A stretch of DNA of 64,000 nt, from the NCBI GenBank assembly GCA_905147135.1, contig LR990052.1, positions 14,260,200 to 14,324,199 on the forward strand, in the 5' to 3' direction. This document shows positions 10,001 through 21,490 of the stretch, piece by piece. Position 1 is the stretch's first letter; every line of letters begins with the position of its first letter. The notes under the pieces are model-generated. The model ran no database searches. It saw only the letters and a program-made list of their open reading frames with translations, and was not told the DNA's origin. A program made the translations under genes and the position numbers. This stretch comes from Blastobasis lacticolella (lineage: Eukaryota > Arthropoda > Insecta > Lepidoptera > Blastobasidae).

Positions 10001-13000
10001 TATTTTTCCTAAGATGTTCCTGTGTGTGCTTGCATCATCAATTTGGAAAGAGAAATAAGCTTGAACAAAATCTTCGCTTATTTTGTCATGGTCAAATGCT
10101 ACAGAATTTAGTACAAATAGTTGGCAAACAATCATTAATCAATGTGATTATTTTTGTCTAAATTAATTTATGAAATTATTTACAGACCAGACCTACTCCT
10201 ACTCGACGAGCCGACTAACATGTTGGATATTAAGGCCATCATTTGGCTTGAAAACTATCTGCAGAACTGGCCTACCACGTTACTGGTTGTGTCTCACGAC
10301 AGGAATTTCTTGGACACTGTTCCCACTGACATAATGCATTTACACACACAAAGGATAGACACATACAGGTAAGTGGCTTTGTAGTTTAAAATATTGTTGT
10401 AAATGATACTATTCTAACAACAAATAAGTATCAAGATTGAGTCAGTTTAATCTGACTTTTAATCAATGGTGTGGTTGCTGACATAACAGACATTCCCAGT
10501 ATAGCCTACTTAACTTTTAGATAGATATTCTCAATTTTTTTTTACATCTTACGTACATGTTTCGCATTAAAAAACTAGATATATAATATAAATAATAGTA
10601 TTTTGTAGGTATTTGACTCAAGCTTTTGTTCGAAGTGTTCCCTCCACTATGGTTGTTGGTGATTAGGATTACTGGTACTAACAGCGCCATCTATACTCGC
10701 CCCAACGCAACATCTAACAACGCCATCTACCCCCCGCAGAGGCAACTACGAGCAGTTCCACAAGACGAAGACGGAGAAGCTGAAGAACCAGCAGCGCGAG
10801 TGGGAAGCTCAGCAGCAGCACCGCGCTCACACGCAGGAGTTCATCGACAGGTTCCGATATAACGCCAACCGAGCTTCGTCGGTGCAGAGCAAGATCAAGA
10901 TGCTGGAGAGGCTGTGAGTGGCTTTTTATAGCTTACTAGTGGACCCGGCGCGACTTCGTTCGCGTTGTCCTACCCTATAAACCTTCCTCGTGAATGATTT
11001 TATCTATTATTGATCAGTAAGCGCAGTAAGATCGGACAGACGACGGAAAAAGACTTCGTTTTGTACTATGTCAAGATGCTGGATTTTGACAAATGCAAGT
11101 CTAAGTTCGGTCTTAGTCAATTGCTTAATGCTACTAGAAAGTCCTAAAATCGCCAAACGATTTTGACAATTGCAAGCCTAAGTTCTTATCTCTGAATCTC
11201 AGCATAGATAATTTTTATTTATTTTATTGATAAACCACCAGCTATAATCTTACATTATAGAGAGATTTACATTACTGAGATCGAATTAAAGATAAAAAAT
11301 GTAAACAAATGGGTTAACACTAAAATTTTTTTTACCAATAGGTGGATTACTTAAAATCATTGAAATATGTTGAATAATAATAATATTGAAATATGGTGGT
11401 GAGTGGTGCCGCCACTTAAAAGAATAGCACCACCCTATCTCTTCCCGTGGGTGTCGTAAGAGGCGACTAAGGGAATAACCCGGAAGATGGGCAGCAGCAT
11501 CTTTCGGGTACATTTACATCTACTGCACTGCGATCGCCAACCCGCCTGCCAAGCGTGGCGATTATGGCAACCCCCCCCCGATGACAAGCACACACAGGCC
11601 ACGGCCCCCAGTACCCGGCGGCCCCGCTATTCCGGACTATGGTAGCGGTCACGGTAACGGCGGGGCAGGGGGTGCGAAGAATCACCGGATGCGACCAGGC
11701 TACCACAAAGCACGACCACTGGCCCTGGCAACATACAATGTCCAGACACTGCGGACCGACGAAAAGCTCGTGGAACTGGAGGAAGTGGTAAGCAGATTAA
11801 ATTGGGATATTATAGGGTTATCTGAAGTCCGAAGAAAGGGGGAGGACTCGATAATCCTAAAGTCCGGAAATCTGCTTTACTTCCGGGAGGGCGACCAACT
11901 GTCCCTAGGTGGTGTCGGGTTCCTCGTCCACAAATCCCTCGTGAACAACATCGTCAAAATCGAGAGTGTGTCGTCTAGGGTAGCGTACCTTATACTCAGA
12001 ATTACCAAGCGGTATTCGTTGAAGGTCATACAGGTCTACGCACCGACTTCGACTCACTCCGACGATGAAGTGGAGGCTATGTATGAGGATATTTCTACAG
12101 CCATGCATACCTCCAAGACACATTATACCGTTGTCATGGGGGATTTCAACGCGAAACTGGGCAAACGAGGCGGAGACGAGTTGAGAGTGGGGCAATTTGG
12201 AGTTGGAAGTCGGAACGCCCGTGGCCAGATGCTGGCCGGCTTTATGGAGAAGGAGGGACTCTTTATGATGAACTCATTTTTCAGGAAGCCGGATCATCGC
12301 AGATGGACGTGGGTTAGTCCCGATGGTGTCACAAAAAATGAGATTGACTTCATCCTATCTACGAAACGGCATATATTCAATGATGTCTCGGTGATCAATA
12401 GCGTTAAAATTGGCAGTGATCACCGCTTGGTAAGAGGCACATTGAATATTAATCCCCAGCTGGAAAGATCGAGATTGATGAGGTCCACGCTCCGGCCTAT
12501 ACCCATCCAAATCCAAAACCCCGAGAGCTTTCAACTCGAATTACAAAATCGCTTCGAGTGCCTAGGAGAGTGCGTCGACGTGGACGACTATAATAACAGG
12601 TTCGTGGAAACTGTCTATACGGTTGGGTCAAAGTTTTATAAGGCCTGCCGTACAAACAGAACAAACAAAATCTCTGACGATACCCTCAACTCATCGAAGA
12701 AAGACGCGGAATGACTCTGCAATCCCCTGATGATGTCTCTCAATTTAGGCGACTTAATCGACAGATCTCCAAGTCTCTGACTCGCGACATACGCCGCTTT
12801 AATACTACCAATATTGAGGCGGCGATCGAGCGGAACAAAGGCTCTAAAGTCTTTGCGAGAGATCTGTCGATTGGACAGAGCCAGTTGACGAGACTGAAAA
12901 CGGATGACGGCAGAGTTGTTTCGACCAAGTCCGAGGTTTTGAGGGAAGTCGAGAGGTTCTATGGACAGTTATACACGACAACACGGGCACCTGTTACCAG

Positions 13001-16000
13001 TATGGCAAAAGACCCCAGAGCCAAGTTGACCCGACACTACACCGAAGATATCCCGGACATCAGCCTGTACGAGATTAGTATGGCTCTCAAACAGCTTAAG
13101 AACAACAAGGCGCCGGGTGATGATGGAATTACGGCTGAGCTTCTGAAAGCTGGTGGCAAACCTGTGCTTAAGACCCTTCAGAAGCTGTTCAATTCCGTCA
13201 TCCTCGAGGGCAAAACGCCGGAAGCATGGCACAGAAGCATAGTCATATTGTTCTTCAAGAAAGGTGATAAGGCTCTCTTGAAGAACTTCAGACCAATATC
13301 GCTGCTGACCCATGTCTATAAGCTGTTTTCGAGAGTCATTACGAATCGTCTCGCACGCAGGTTTGATGACTTCCAGCCTCCCGAACAAGCCGGATTCCGA
13401 AAAGGTTTTAGTACCATAGACCACATACATACGCTGCGGCAGGTTGTACAGAAGACCGAAGAGTATAACCGGCCATTATGCTTGGCGTTTGTGGACTATG
13501 AGAAAGCCTTCGATTCGATCGAAACTTGGGCGGTGCTCCAGTCTCTACAGCGGTGCCAAATTGACTATCGATATATCGAAGCATTGAAGTGTTTGTACAG
13601 AAACGCCACTATGTCAGTTCGTCTCCAGGACAAGACCACAGAACCTATTCAGCTGCAGCGAGGTGTTAGACAAGGTGATGTCATATCTCCGAAGTTGTTT
13701 ACCGCTGCACTGGAGGATATCTTTAGGCTTCTGGACTGGGACGGACTTGGCATCAATATTAACGGCGAGTACCTCACGCACCTCAGATTTGCTGACGATA
13801 TCGTAGTCATGGCTGAAACCCTGGAAGACTTGGGCAAAATGCTCGATGACCTCTGTAGTGCCTCTCAACAAGTAGGTCTTAAAATGAACATGGACAAGAC
13901 GAAAATTATGTCGAATGTCCATGTTGTGCCTACTCCAGTGACAGTTGGAGGCACTCCACTTGAAGTTGTTGACGACTATACATACCTAGGACAAATAGTC
14001 CGGCTAGGTAGGTCCAATTTCGAGAAAGAGGTCAATCGACGAATCCAACTCGGTTGGGCAGCGTTCGGGAAGCTACGCCACATATTTTCGTCCCAATTAC
14101 CGCAGTGTCTCAAGACGAAGGTCTTTGACCAATGTGTGTTGCCAGTGATGACTTACGGAGCTGAAACGTGGCCACTCACTATGGGCCTTATGAGAAAGCT
14201 CACTGTTACCCAAAGGGCAATGGAAAGAGCTATGCTCGGAGTTTCTTTGCGCGATCGAGTCAGAAATGAGGAGATCCGCAAGCGAACCAAGGTCACCGAC
14301 ATAGCTCTAAGGATTGCCAGACTGAAGTGGCAGTGGGCAGGGCACATAGCTCGAAGAACAGATGGCCGATGGGGCAGTAAAGTTCTCGAGTGGCGACCAC
14401 GTACCGGTAGACGCAGCGTGGGTAGGCCTCCTACAAGGTGGACCGACGACCTGGTAAGGATCGCAGGTACCAGCTGGATGCGGAAAGCACAGGACCGGTC
14501 TTTGTGGAGATCTCTGGGGGAGGCCTATGCCCAGCAGTGGGCGTCTTCTGGCTGATGATGATGATGATTGAAATATTGATTAAAATTATTACATTCAAAA
14601 TGAAATAAAATCATGTGAATATTTAAAAAATATATTACTAATTTAAATAGGGAACAATGTATTTTTTGTTTTGTATTTGTGCTGCTTCAATAAAATATGT
14701 GTAATATTCATTTATGCCATTGGTAATAGTGAGAAATTCTAAACATTTGGTTCGTTGATACGGTACATTATTGCAAAGGTTTGGAAAGTGAGGGATTGAC
14801 CGACGCCGAGACATATTTACTGCTTTTCTCAAATAATAATACATAAAGTAATACAAGATTCAAAATAGTGGCTTCTTCTTTCTAATAATGAAGTGTTCTA
14901 ACTAGTATTCTAGGACTAATTGTTTCAGAGTTACTTGTTACGTTTTTAATCATTTGAATAAATGGAGGTAGAGCTCGTCTAATCTTAAATGACGCGCCCC
15001 ACTATCGCATTAACGCACACAAGCAAGTTTAAAATATGGACGCAATACATATACAAATGCCGTTGTAATTGGTCATTCAGTTGGCGGTGAGATTCAAACG
15101 TAGGAACACGCGTCGTTCATTGGCTCCCACACAGATGAAGTGTCGTTATCAATATTTGCACTCACACATCGAAATCAACTAACTAAGTAGTGGGGCGCGT
15201 CATTTTAGACTAGACGAGCTCTAAATCGATTTGTTTCGTTTTCGAAAGTTTACCAACCATTACTTTTCTTTGTGCGTGATGCATAACCATTTGGTAAATA
15301 AATACATTCGATAAAAAGGTTTTATACCCCTGGCTAGTCTCTTTGACACTGACAGTTGTGTGTTTACATTTATTGTCTTTAATTTCATCTCCAAGTATAG
15401 GTTATAAGTCACAGCCAATTACAGGCTCACGCTAATATAAACAGCATAAAATTACAAGTCATAGAATATCTAAGAGAATAGCGATTTTTGACAAGCTCTG
15501 TTAATAAATATAACTAAATTAGACTGCGGCGACTGCTTACCATCAGGCAGGCCGTAAGCTGTTTGCCACCTTAGTGGTATAAAAAAATAACACCGAATTT
15601 TATAGAATGCCGAATAAAATTGTAAGTGCTATAACTGATATGAAAGTTTATCCTCCCTTCGTGTCTAAATCTTATTGGCCTGATTATAGACACCAATAAT
15701 AATATAAAAATAGTACTGCATTAGACATGTAAACCTGTTATGGAGGGTCACTTATGATGAAAATATTGTATGGTGTTACATCATCTCAATCTGCTATTGT
15801 TATTAAGTAAATGCTATTAAAACATGAAAACCTTGGTAATAAAAAAATACAATTTTAAATAATATGCCCAACGCAATAGCACTTGCGATGTTATCTTTAT
15901 AACATAGGCTTGTGGTTGTAAATCGCTTGTGTTCACTTACCACGGTCGTCTTTTCATAACTGCAACTGTGGTTTAGGAATGTTTTGTTTTTCAGACTTAT

Positions 16001-19000
16001 AGAAACTATTACTTATTGTTAGTAAGTCAATAATTCTCGGTTTTGCTCGCACGAGGGCCCGGGGTCCTAGACCACGATCATATAAATACAGTGGAGCAAC
16101 TGCCATCTGACCTTCGTGACCCTGCTCATGGTTATACTTTCATCGCCTGAATGTGCGATCAGTTTATCTTCGTGACTGTACCGAATCCAGCACCTCAACC
16201 TATCTTGTTTAGACTTGAGATAGTCCCTGAGCATCCATAGTGGGATATGGCAGCGGGGCGAGTTGGCCCCTCCAAATTAACCCTGGTTGGCTCGTCCCGC
16301 CGGAAAAGTCCAAGCGGACCAAGTGGACTCCCGTGGAGGATTTAGTTTCGGAAGTCCCACAGAGACTGCTACACTACAGGAGATGATGATAATGATGATT
16401 GCTTTCCACAGGCCTGAACTAAAGGCAGTAGAGAAGGAAATAGATGTGGTGCTCCGGTTTCCGGAAACTGAACCCCTATCTCCGCCAATACTGCAATTGA
16501 ACGAAGTCGGCTTCTACTATTCCAAGGACAAGATCATATTCAACAACGTCAACCTAGGGGCGACGCTCGAGTCTAGGATATGTATTGTAAGTATTTGAAT
16601 GTTTTTCTTTTCATTTTATTATTTTACTTTTTTAACGATTCAATTGTTTACCGGGACCAAAAGTATGACAGAGAGTAATGTGTCTTCTTATCACTTCTTA
16701 AACGAGTTTTACTTCGTGAGATAGATTTAATTGCAAATTGTACTGCTTGCCAGTGCAGTTGCGTAATTAGTTGCAACAAGGTTATAGTCCCATTGATGCC
16801 TACTTCAAGGTCTATAAGTTACACCACAATGTTACAGATAGCAGACAACACTCGAGATAACATGCATAATGTATATACATTTTAGGGCCTATTGTAAGTT
16901 GATGCGTCACTCGTTTAATGGTGCTATTCATTCATTATAATTTTAACCTCCATTGGTTAAGAACATTGCATATGAGTGTCATTGAAGGGGCTTTACAATG
17001 TGAAACATGCCATCGATTTTGTTTCGAGATATATTCCTGTTATCGCAGATGTCCTGTGATTAAAAATAGTTGCATTTTCATCGATAGTGTGTATAATTAT
17101 TTAGTTGTTTCTAACATGAAAGCCTTGATTTTTGTATACCAGCTTATTCCTAAAAAATCGCTAATATACAATCTGATAAAAGAAAAAGTAATAATGAATA
17201 ATCAATTTCATGCTAACGCGACAACTAAGCGTAGTCTCAACAAAGGGCTGGGAAAAACTTCCAACTATCGCTTTCTCGAGCCACGTTATAAAAAAGTTAG
17301 CTTGATATTTTCACTGGCCGCCTGTCTGACGTCAACTCTCCTTGGTAATCACTTAATATTTGTCGACAGTGTGATCAATCTAAGTGGATCAGTGAGGCGA
17401 AATTCGAAAATAGTAATAGAAAAAGTAATTTGTTCTTTGGAACCACGAGGTCGATTTAAGACAAATAATCATTAAAAAAATTTTTAAACTTTCATCCAGG
17501 AATCGAACGTGGTCCAATTTTGCAAATCATTAATTCCGAATACTGATGTTTTTAGTACAAATAAGGATGAGGGTAATAAAAAATATTCTTGAATGTTGTT
17601 CTTTATTCTAAAATCGTTGTCTTGGTTCCTAAGAAGTTTCGTATTTCTTCTCACTGAGCCATTTTGATTGCTCAATATGTATATGTCGCAGCCATCTGGT
17701 TAAATTAGCCATTTGATTAAAAGGCTAGTCCGTTAGCTAAACGCCGGCATTCAATTGAATGTCTAAAGGACAACTAGCCAAGTAGTTGAATGTAACGTGC
17801 AGCTACTTGGCTGAACGTTATTTTGCCATTTTGTTAATAGAATATATAGGTATGTTTGGTTTGAGCGACCATTAATAAATTATATCTATCTATACTAATA
17901 TTATAAAGAGGAAAGATTTGTACCTATTTTTGTATGTTTGTATGTTTGTAATGAATAGGCTCAAAAAGTACTGGGCCGATTTAAAAAATTCTTTCACCAA
18001 TAGAATGCTACATTCTTCCAATTTGACATAGGCTACATTTCATTTTGAAAAAAATTAGGGATCCTTGGTAAAATTTGAACAATGTAACCGAAGGTGTTGA
18101 AAAATGAGTCTTAAAATGTCTTTCGTCGAATGCGCTGCCGAAACTATTAGCGATAGAACAAAATAATGTACAACAATATTGAAGAACATCATAATGTCTA
18201 CAAAAAACTCCGCGGTAGCATATGTCCAACTATTGTAGTTATGTCACAATAAGTGTTCTTTTATTTTCAAAATTTAATTTAAATGCCGCCGCTAAAAAAC
18301 GCTCTTTATTTGTACCTTGGTATTAATCCTTATCAAAATCAATTACTTCATATTCACGACTGCTTCAATACCTTTATATAACTTTTTGAATTATTCAATT
18401 CAGACATTCCATTCGAAAGATATCACGAGTTTAAAAATGTAAATATTAGAAAAAAGTCGCGTGTTCGCCGCTCAGTCCGCTCGGCTATCTAGGCAGCACG
18501 GGGTACGTACGGGGGAGTCAATGTCAAGAGATACGGCAGTCAGGAGCCGGGTCGCCCCTTCCCTCTAAAATGGTTGAGGAGACGGTTGGAACTTTTGTGA
18601 TCGTAATATGGTGTTCTGTTTGTAACGGGACACTACTCAGTACATACTTAAGTATAATATAATTACTTCATATTATAAAACGAAGTCCCACGCCGTGTCT
18701 TACTGTCAGTCTGTACGCGATAAACTCAAGAACTACAGAACGGATTTTCATGCGGTATTCACACACAGACTACATAGTGCGGTTTTAGACAACGTGATTC
18801 ATGACGAAGGTTCAGGTGTATAATTTGTTAAGGTTTACTACCCGTGCGAAGCCGGGGCGGGCCGCTAGTATATTATATAACCTTACCTAAGATAAAAAAA
18901 ATACGAATTAATAAATATAATTTTTAGTTAAAACGAAAATATTAGTGGCAACAAATTCAATTAATAAATGCATTGCGAGTACCTATTAAATTTATAGTAT

Positions 19001-21427
19001 TTACCACAATAATAACTTTAAACTTATTAACTATTTGCAAGTATAGTATAGGATTGTATCCCACTTTCTTATTTTATAATATTAAATATAAAATGGCACG
19101 AAACTTTCTAAGAAATTTGTTTCCAATTGTAAGTATGAAAAAAAAATGAAAAAATTAAGTTATCCTTATTGTTACTTAAAAACATCTAGGTACCACACTT
19201 TAAATTTATTTAAAACGATAAAAATACAAAAACATTGCTTGCTGTGCGAGCTGTCTGACGCCATATTTGTTTTAATGACAAACATTGGTAGCTGCAGTGG
19301 ATAAAATTTGAACTAAATTTAAATCACCTGCCTGATTTCACGTCAGCCGTCTTCAAAGGGCTGGCTTACAATAAGCCAACTAGTTAAACGTCAAGCGTTG
19401 ATTGTTCTATCAACTATCGGCCTAGGTATTCAATTAAATGCCGGCGATTACTTAACAGGCTAGCCTACTCATTAAATGGCTGATTTAACCAGATGGCTGC
19501 GACATATATAAATCCTCCTATTCTTTCTTTCATCAATTCTAACCCCGCTCCCTCCAAATCAGGTTGGAGACAACGGCGCAGGCAAGACCACACTCCTCAA
19601 GATCATAATGGGTCTACTCTCGCCCACCAGTGGCATTCGGAACGTGCATCGCGGACTCAAGTTCGGATACTTCTCCCAGCACCACGTGGACCAGCTAGAG
19701 ATGAATGTCAACTCGGTGGAGTTGCTGCAGAAGAGTTACCCAGGTATGATGGGCCTCCACTTCGGGCCTATTCTCGTCCTGAATTCAACATTATCTATTT
19801 ATATCTATTGAAAAAACTCATACTCAACGAAAGAGGTGAAAAGGGTTTTATGGGGTCGGCAACGCGTGGGTGATGCCCGTGGTAAAGCAAACGTCCATAG
19901 GCTGCGGTGACTACTTACCAACAGGCAGGCCGTAGCTTGTTTGCCACCTTTAATGTAGAAGATCGTTCTCATTAAATCTCATCGGGGGAATCTGCCATAT
20001 GGTTGAATTTTGTTTGACTTAGCAAGACTGTAATCACGCTAGAATCTAGAGTGACACTTTACACTGTTTTGTTTTTCCCACTGTTCACTTAAGCTAAAAT
20101 AGAGAATGAAATAAAGACTCATCAGAAGAGACTTCAATGAGATGAGAGATTCTCAAGGAATATTTATTGAAATGGGATTAATTAATATTTTATTATCAAA
20201 CCTAAAATACTACAGGAAAGCAAAGATATCGCACAAGCTGATCTACATACATACATACATAAAGCTCACGCCTGTATCCCACAGGTGGGGTTGGCAGAGA
20301 CCATGGATCGCCACTTTGCTCTGTCCAGACACAATTCCCTAGCCTCGCATATATCCACAACTCATATAAGCATATATCGCATATAAGCTGATCTAGGTAG
20401 GGGATAACGCATGCAATTGCATTGGCTCGCGAGGCGCGTTGACCACCGATACGCACTATGTACGTGCGTTCGGAGGAAGGCCTATTTCTATATAGCAGTG
20501 GACGTCCGGCGGCTACATTAATTAATAATTGAAGAAGCCAAAACACGTCCATTGTTAGAAATATCCTCCAAATGACTTCGCAATCCCAACTATCCGTATT
20601 ACATGCCCTTGCTAGAACGTCGCTCCATCTTATTGCTAACCAATTAAAACCTTTTATATCCTGTTGCAGGGAAACCCGTGGAAGAGTACCGTCGGCAGCT
20701 CGGGAGCTTCGGTGTGAGCGGAGACCTCGCGTTGCAGACCATAGCGAGTCTCTCGGGAGGGCAGAAGTCGCGGGTTGCCTTCGCTACTATGTGCATGGGG
20801 AACCCTAACTTCCTAGTACTCGACGAGCCTACCAACCATTTGGATATTGAGACGATAGAGGCTTTGGGCAAAGGAATAAACAAGTATACGGTAAGTGAAA
20901 TGAAAATGAAGTTTTATTCGTTTCTGGCTGGGGGTTTTGCGTATTCCCATGCGCAAAACCTTCAAAAAGAAACCTATAAGTAGTTTCGGTGAGCAGAAAA
21001 AGGATAAACGTAAGATAAATGCAGCAGAAATAAGAGCGAAGTATGGAATAGTGTAATAAGGGAACGTGCGACATTGAAAGAAGGTGTAGAGAAAGGATAA
21101 ACGAAAAATATTATTTGTATATCGCGAAGGAGAATCTGCCGCTAGGTTGAGATGTCGTTCGATTGTCTATGGTGTCTTTGTACGTTCGAGTGCAACGGTG
21201 TCGACAAACGTCAGTTCACAGATAAGTTGGTTGATCTGCAAATCCTTACCCTTTCGTCTTGTCCGTTCCAGGGCGGCGTGATCCTGGTCTCCCACGACGA
21301 GCGGCTAATACGCGTGGTGTGTAAGGAGCTGTGGATATGCGGCAACGGCACCGTGGCCAGTATCGAAGGCGGATTCGACGAATACCGACGCATTGTGGAA
21401 ATGGAATTAGCGGCGCAAAACAAGTAA
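7094..21427 (+). CDS. ABCF3: ATP-binding cassette sub-family F member 3 (12 exons)
   Basis: Soluble twin-cassette ATPase of the GCN20/ABCF group; these proteins bind ribosomes and act in translation control. Exons: 7094-7166, 7384-7489, 7588-7756, 8436-8650, 9078-9341, 9531-9731, 10186-10368, 10740-10913, 16412-16586, 19563-19743, 20670-20890, 21272-21427. All introns are GT-AG and phases match, giving 705 residues (human ABCF3 has about 709). The first cassette has Walker [10 protein letters not shown] (208-216), signature FSGGW (326-330), Walker B LLLLDEPT with D350/E351, and H380. The linker [15 protein letters not shown] is family-typical. The second cassette has Walker [10 protein letters not shown] (522-530), LSGGQ (608-612), [11 protein letters not shown] with D632/E633, and H662. 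The N-terminal part ([11 protein letters not shown]) and a Lys/Gln-rich stretch (about 117-150) match the subfamily; there are no membrane segments. The gene appears intact despite many intronic insertions. Confidence 0.97.
7899..8225. mobile_element. MITE-like repeat in ABCF3 intron 3
   Basis: The ends are gtataattac and its reverse complement gtaattatac. A related copy at about 35473-35668 shares ttacatgaaattnaantttacagg, the block gccgttatgatc, ggaaatgagttgaggttca and the end agtatttt...gtaatta. This copy carries an extra perfect hairpin at 8003-8045 (18-bp stem, 7-nt loop). No coding capacity. Confidence 0.65.
10936..11000 (-). mobile_element. Helitron-like 3' end fragment
   Basis: Read on the minus strand, a GC-rich stretch (gaagtcgcgccgggtcc) ends in CTAG at 10936-10939 followed by T, the 3' signature of Helitrons. 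Only the terminal part is recognisable, in intron 8 of ABCF3. Confidence 0.45.
11581..12714 (+). pseudogene. RTE apurinic-like endonuclease domain
   Basis: This 377-residue frame encodes the N-terminal endonuclease of the RTE. Visible blocks are TYNVQTLR (51-58), GLSEVRRKG with catalytic E82, VYAPT (152-156), [11 protein letters not shown] (184-194), NEIDFIL (253-259) and GSDHRLVRG (278-286). These are the metal-binding and catalytic motifs of exonuclease III-like LINE endonucleases, which nick target DNA for target-primed reverse transcription. The frame stops at TGA 12712-12714, four bases into the next frame's start, because of the presumed single-base loss, so nuclease and polymerase are now uncoupled. 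The ATG at 11581 is in a Gly/Pro-rich leader; the true start may be downstream. Confidence 0.9.
12711..14555 (+). pseudogene. RTE reverse transcriptase domain
   Basis: An open frame of 614 codons. RT blocks in order: [16 protein letters not shown] (131-146), [18 protein letters not shown] (193-210), [15 protein letters not shown] (225-239), [11 protein letters not shown] (260-270), [13 protein letters not shown] (318-330) and the catalytic FADD box (360-363) in [13 protein letters not shown]-terminal blocks [43 protein letters not shown] and [11 protein letters not shown] are typical of insect RTE elements. No internal stop or frameshift interrupts the polymerase; only its link to the endonuclease is broken. 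In-frame codons upstream of the ATG continue the endonuclease linker, so this ATG is not the original start. Confidence 0.92.
14971..15221 (+). mobile_element. 251-bp MITE (copy 1) with TA target duplication
   Basis: The terminal inverted repeats start gagctcgtcta and continue through tgacgcgccccacta, about 34 bp with few mismatches. TA flanks both ends (14969-14970 and 15222-15223). A second copy of exactly the same length lies in inverted orientation at 39886-40136. The element has no coding frame; TIR and TA point to a Tc1/mariner-type transposase acting in trans. Confidence 0.88.
15520..15592 (+). repeat. Dispersed LINE/SINE tail (gactgcttaccatcaggcag family)
   Basis: The block gactgcttaccatcaggcag, then gccgtaagctgtttgccacc, then tggtataaaaaaa recurs in modified form at 19902-19960 and inverted near 29830-29885. 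It is a short, 3'-anchored repeat with an A-rich end. Confidence 0.6.
16036..16178 (-). mobile_element. tRNA-derived SINE, 3' part only (intron 8)
   Basis: On the minus strand this matches the body of the SINE family whose full copies lie at 36114-36454 and 57070-57410: blocks corresponding to gcctgaatgtgcg, gaccttcgtgaccctgctc, caactgccatctgac and cacgagggcccggggtcc. The tRNA-like head is missing. Confidence 0.7.
16240..16402 (+). mobile_element. LINE 3'-end-like relic adjoining an ABCF3 splice acceptor
   Basis: A GC-richer stretch ends in gatgatgataatgatgatt immediately before the exon 9 acceptor (gctttccacag). The GATGAT-type tail is the same kind that ends the RTE at 14566, so this looks like another LINE 3' end, here supplying sequence up to about 10 bases from the splice site. 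Family identity is inferred from the tail only. Confidence 0.45.
17680..19508. mobile_element. Long-TIR element in ABCF3 intron 9
   Basis: The ends are long imperfect inverted repeats of about 75-80 bp. The left begins tatatgtcgcagccatctgg at 17680; the right, inverted, ends at about 19508. Both carry the same succession of subterminal blocks (gccatctggttaaat, then ggctagyc, gccggcatt, aattgaat). The left inner arm also holds a local palindrome (agccaagtagttg / agctacttggct). The interior is largely Helitron-like sequence (17889-18868) and no transposase is visible. The right end is about 55 bp from exon 10, which encodes the second Walker A motif. Confidence 0.75.
17889..18868 (+). mobile_element. 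Non-autonomous Helitron-like element(s)
   Basis: The 5' end is A|TCTATACTAATATTATAAAG and the 3' end is a GC-rich stretch gaagccggggcgggccgCTAG|T, matching the Helitron rules (5' TC, 3' CTRR after a GC-rich hairpin region, insertion between A and T). A second 5'-like start near 18655 (tattataaaacgaagtccc) suggests two copies fused or nested. No Rep/helicase frame. Confidence 0.7.
19902..19960 (+). repeat. Dispersed tail repeat in ABCF3 intron 10
   Basis: gcggtgactacttaccaaca, then ggcaggccgtagcttgtttg and ccacctttaatg match the repeat at 15520-15592 and the inverted piece near 29830-29885. Confidence 0.55.
20255..20535. repeat. Composite dispersed repeats in ABCF3 intron 10
   Basis: A short acat microsatellite (20247-20262) is followed by ctcacgcctgtatcccacag, then gtggggttggcagagaccat, a block I associate with dispersed lepidopteran repeats. 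Later aggcctatttctatatagca, then gtggacgtccggcggctac resembles a LINE 3' end. No gene seen. Confidence 0.4.
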
Positions 21428-21490
21428 TCCACCTATTTCTCGCACACATATGCGTCTTGCAATTGACAGGGACCGTCTCTCTCGCACATA

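Larger units (their letters stand above)
11395..14566 (+). mobile_element. Near-complete RTE-clade LINE with target-site duplication
   Basis: An RTE-like non-LTR retrotransposon of about 3.17 kb lies in ABCF3 intron 8, in the sense orientation. The 10-bp sequence attgaaatat flanks it exactly, at 11385-11394 and 14567-14576. It has a short 5' leader (11395-11580, ending in a C tract), an endonuclease frame, a reverse-transcriptase frame, and almost no 3' UTR: the stop codon is followed directly by a GATGAT tail, as is usual for RTE. The two frames meet at 12711-12714 in overlapping ATGA; in relatives they form a single protein, so one base was probably lost near 12690-12705. All catalytic motifs are otherwise preserved, indicating recent insertion. 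Confidence 0.93.

Noticed and set aside
16918..17475. 185-codon open frame in ABCF3 intron 9
   Set aside because: No recognisable domain, AT-rich composition as in the rest of the intron, and no splice arrangement linking it to ABCF3. Likely chance.
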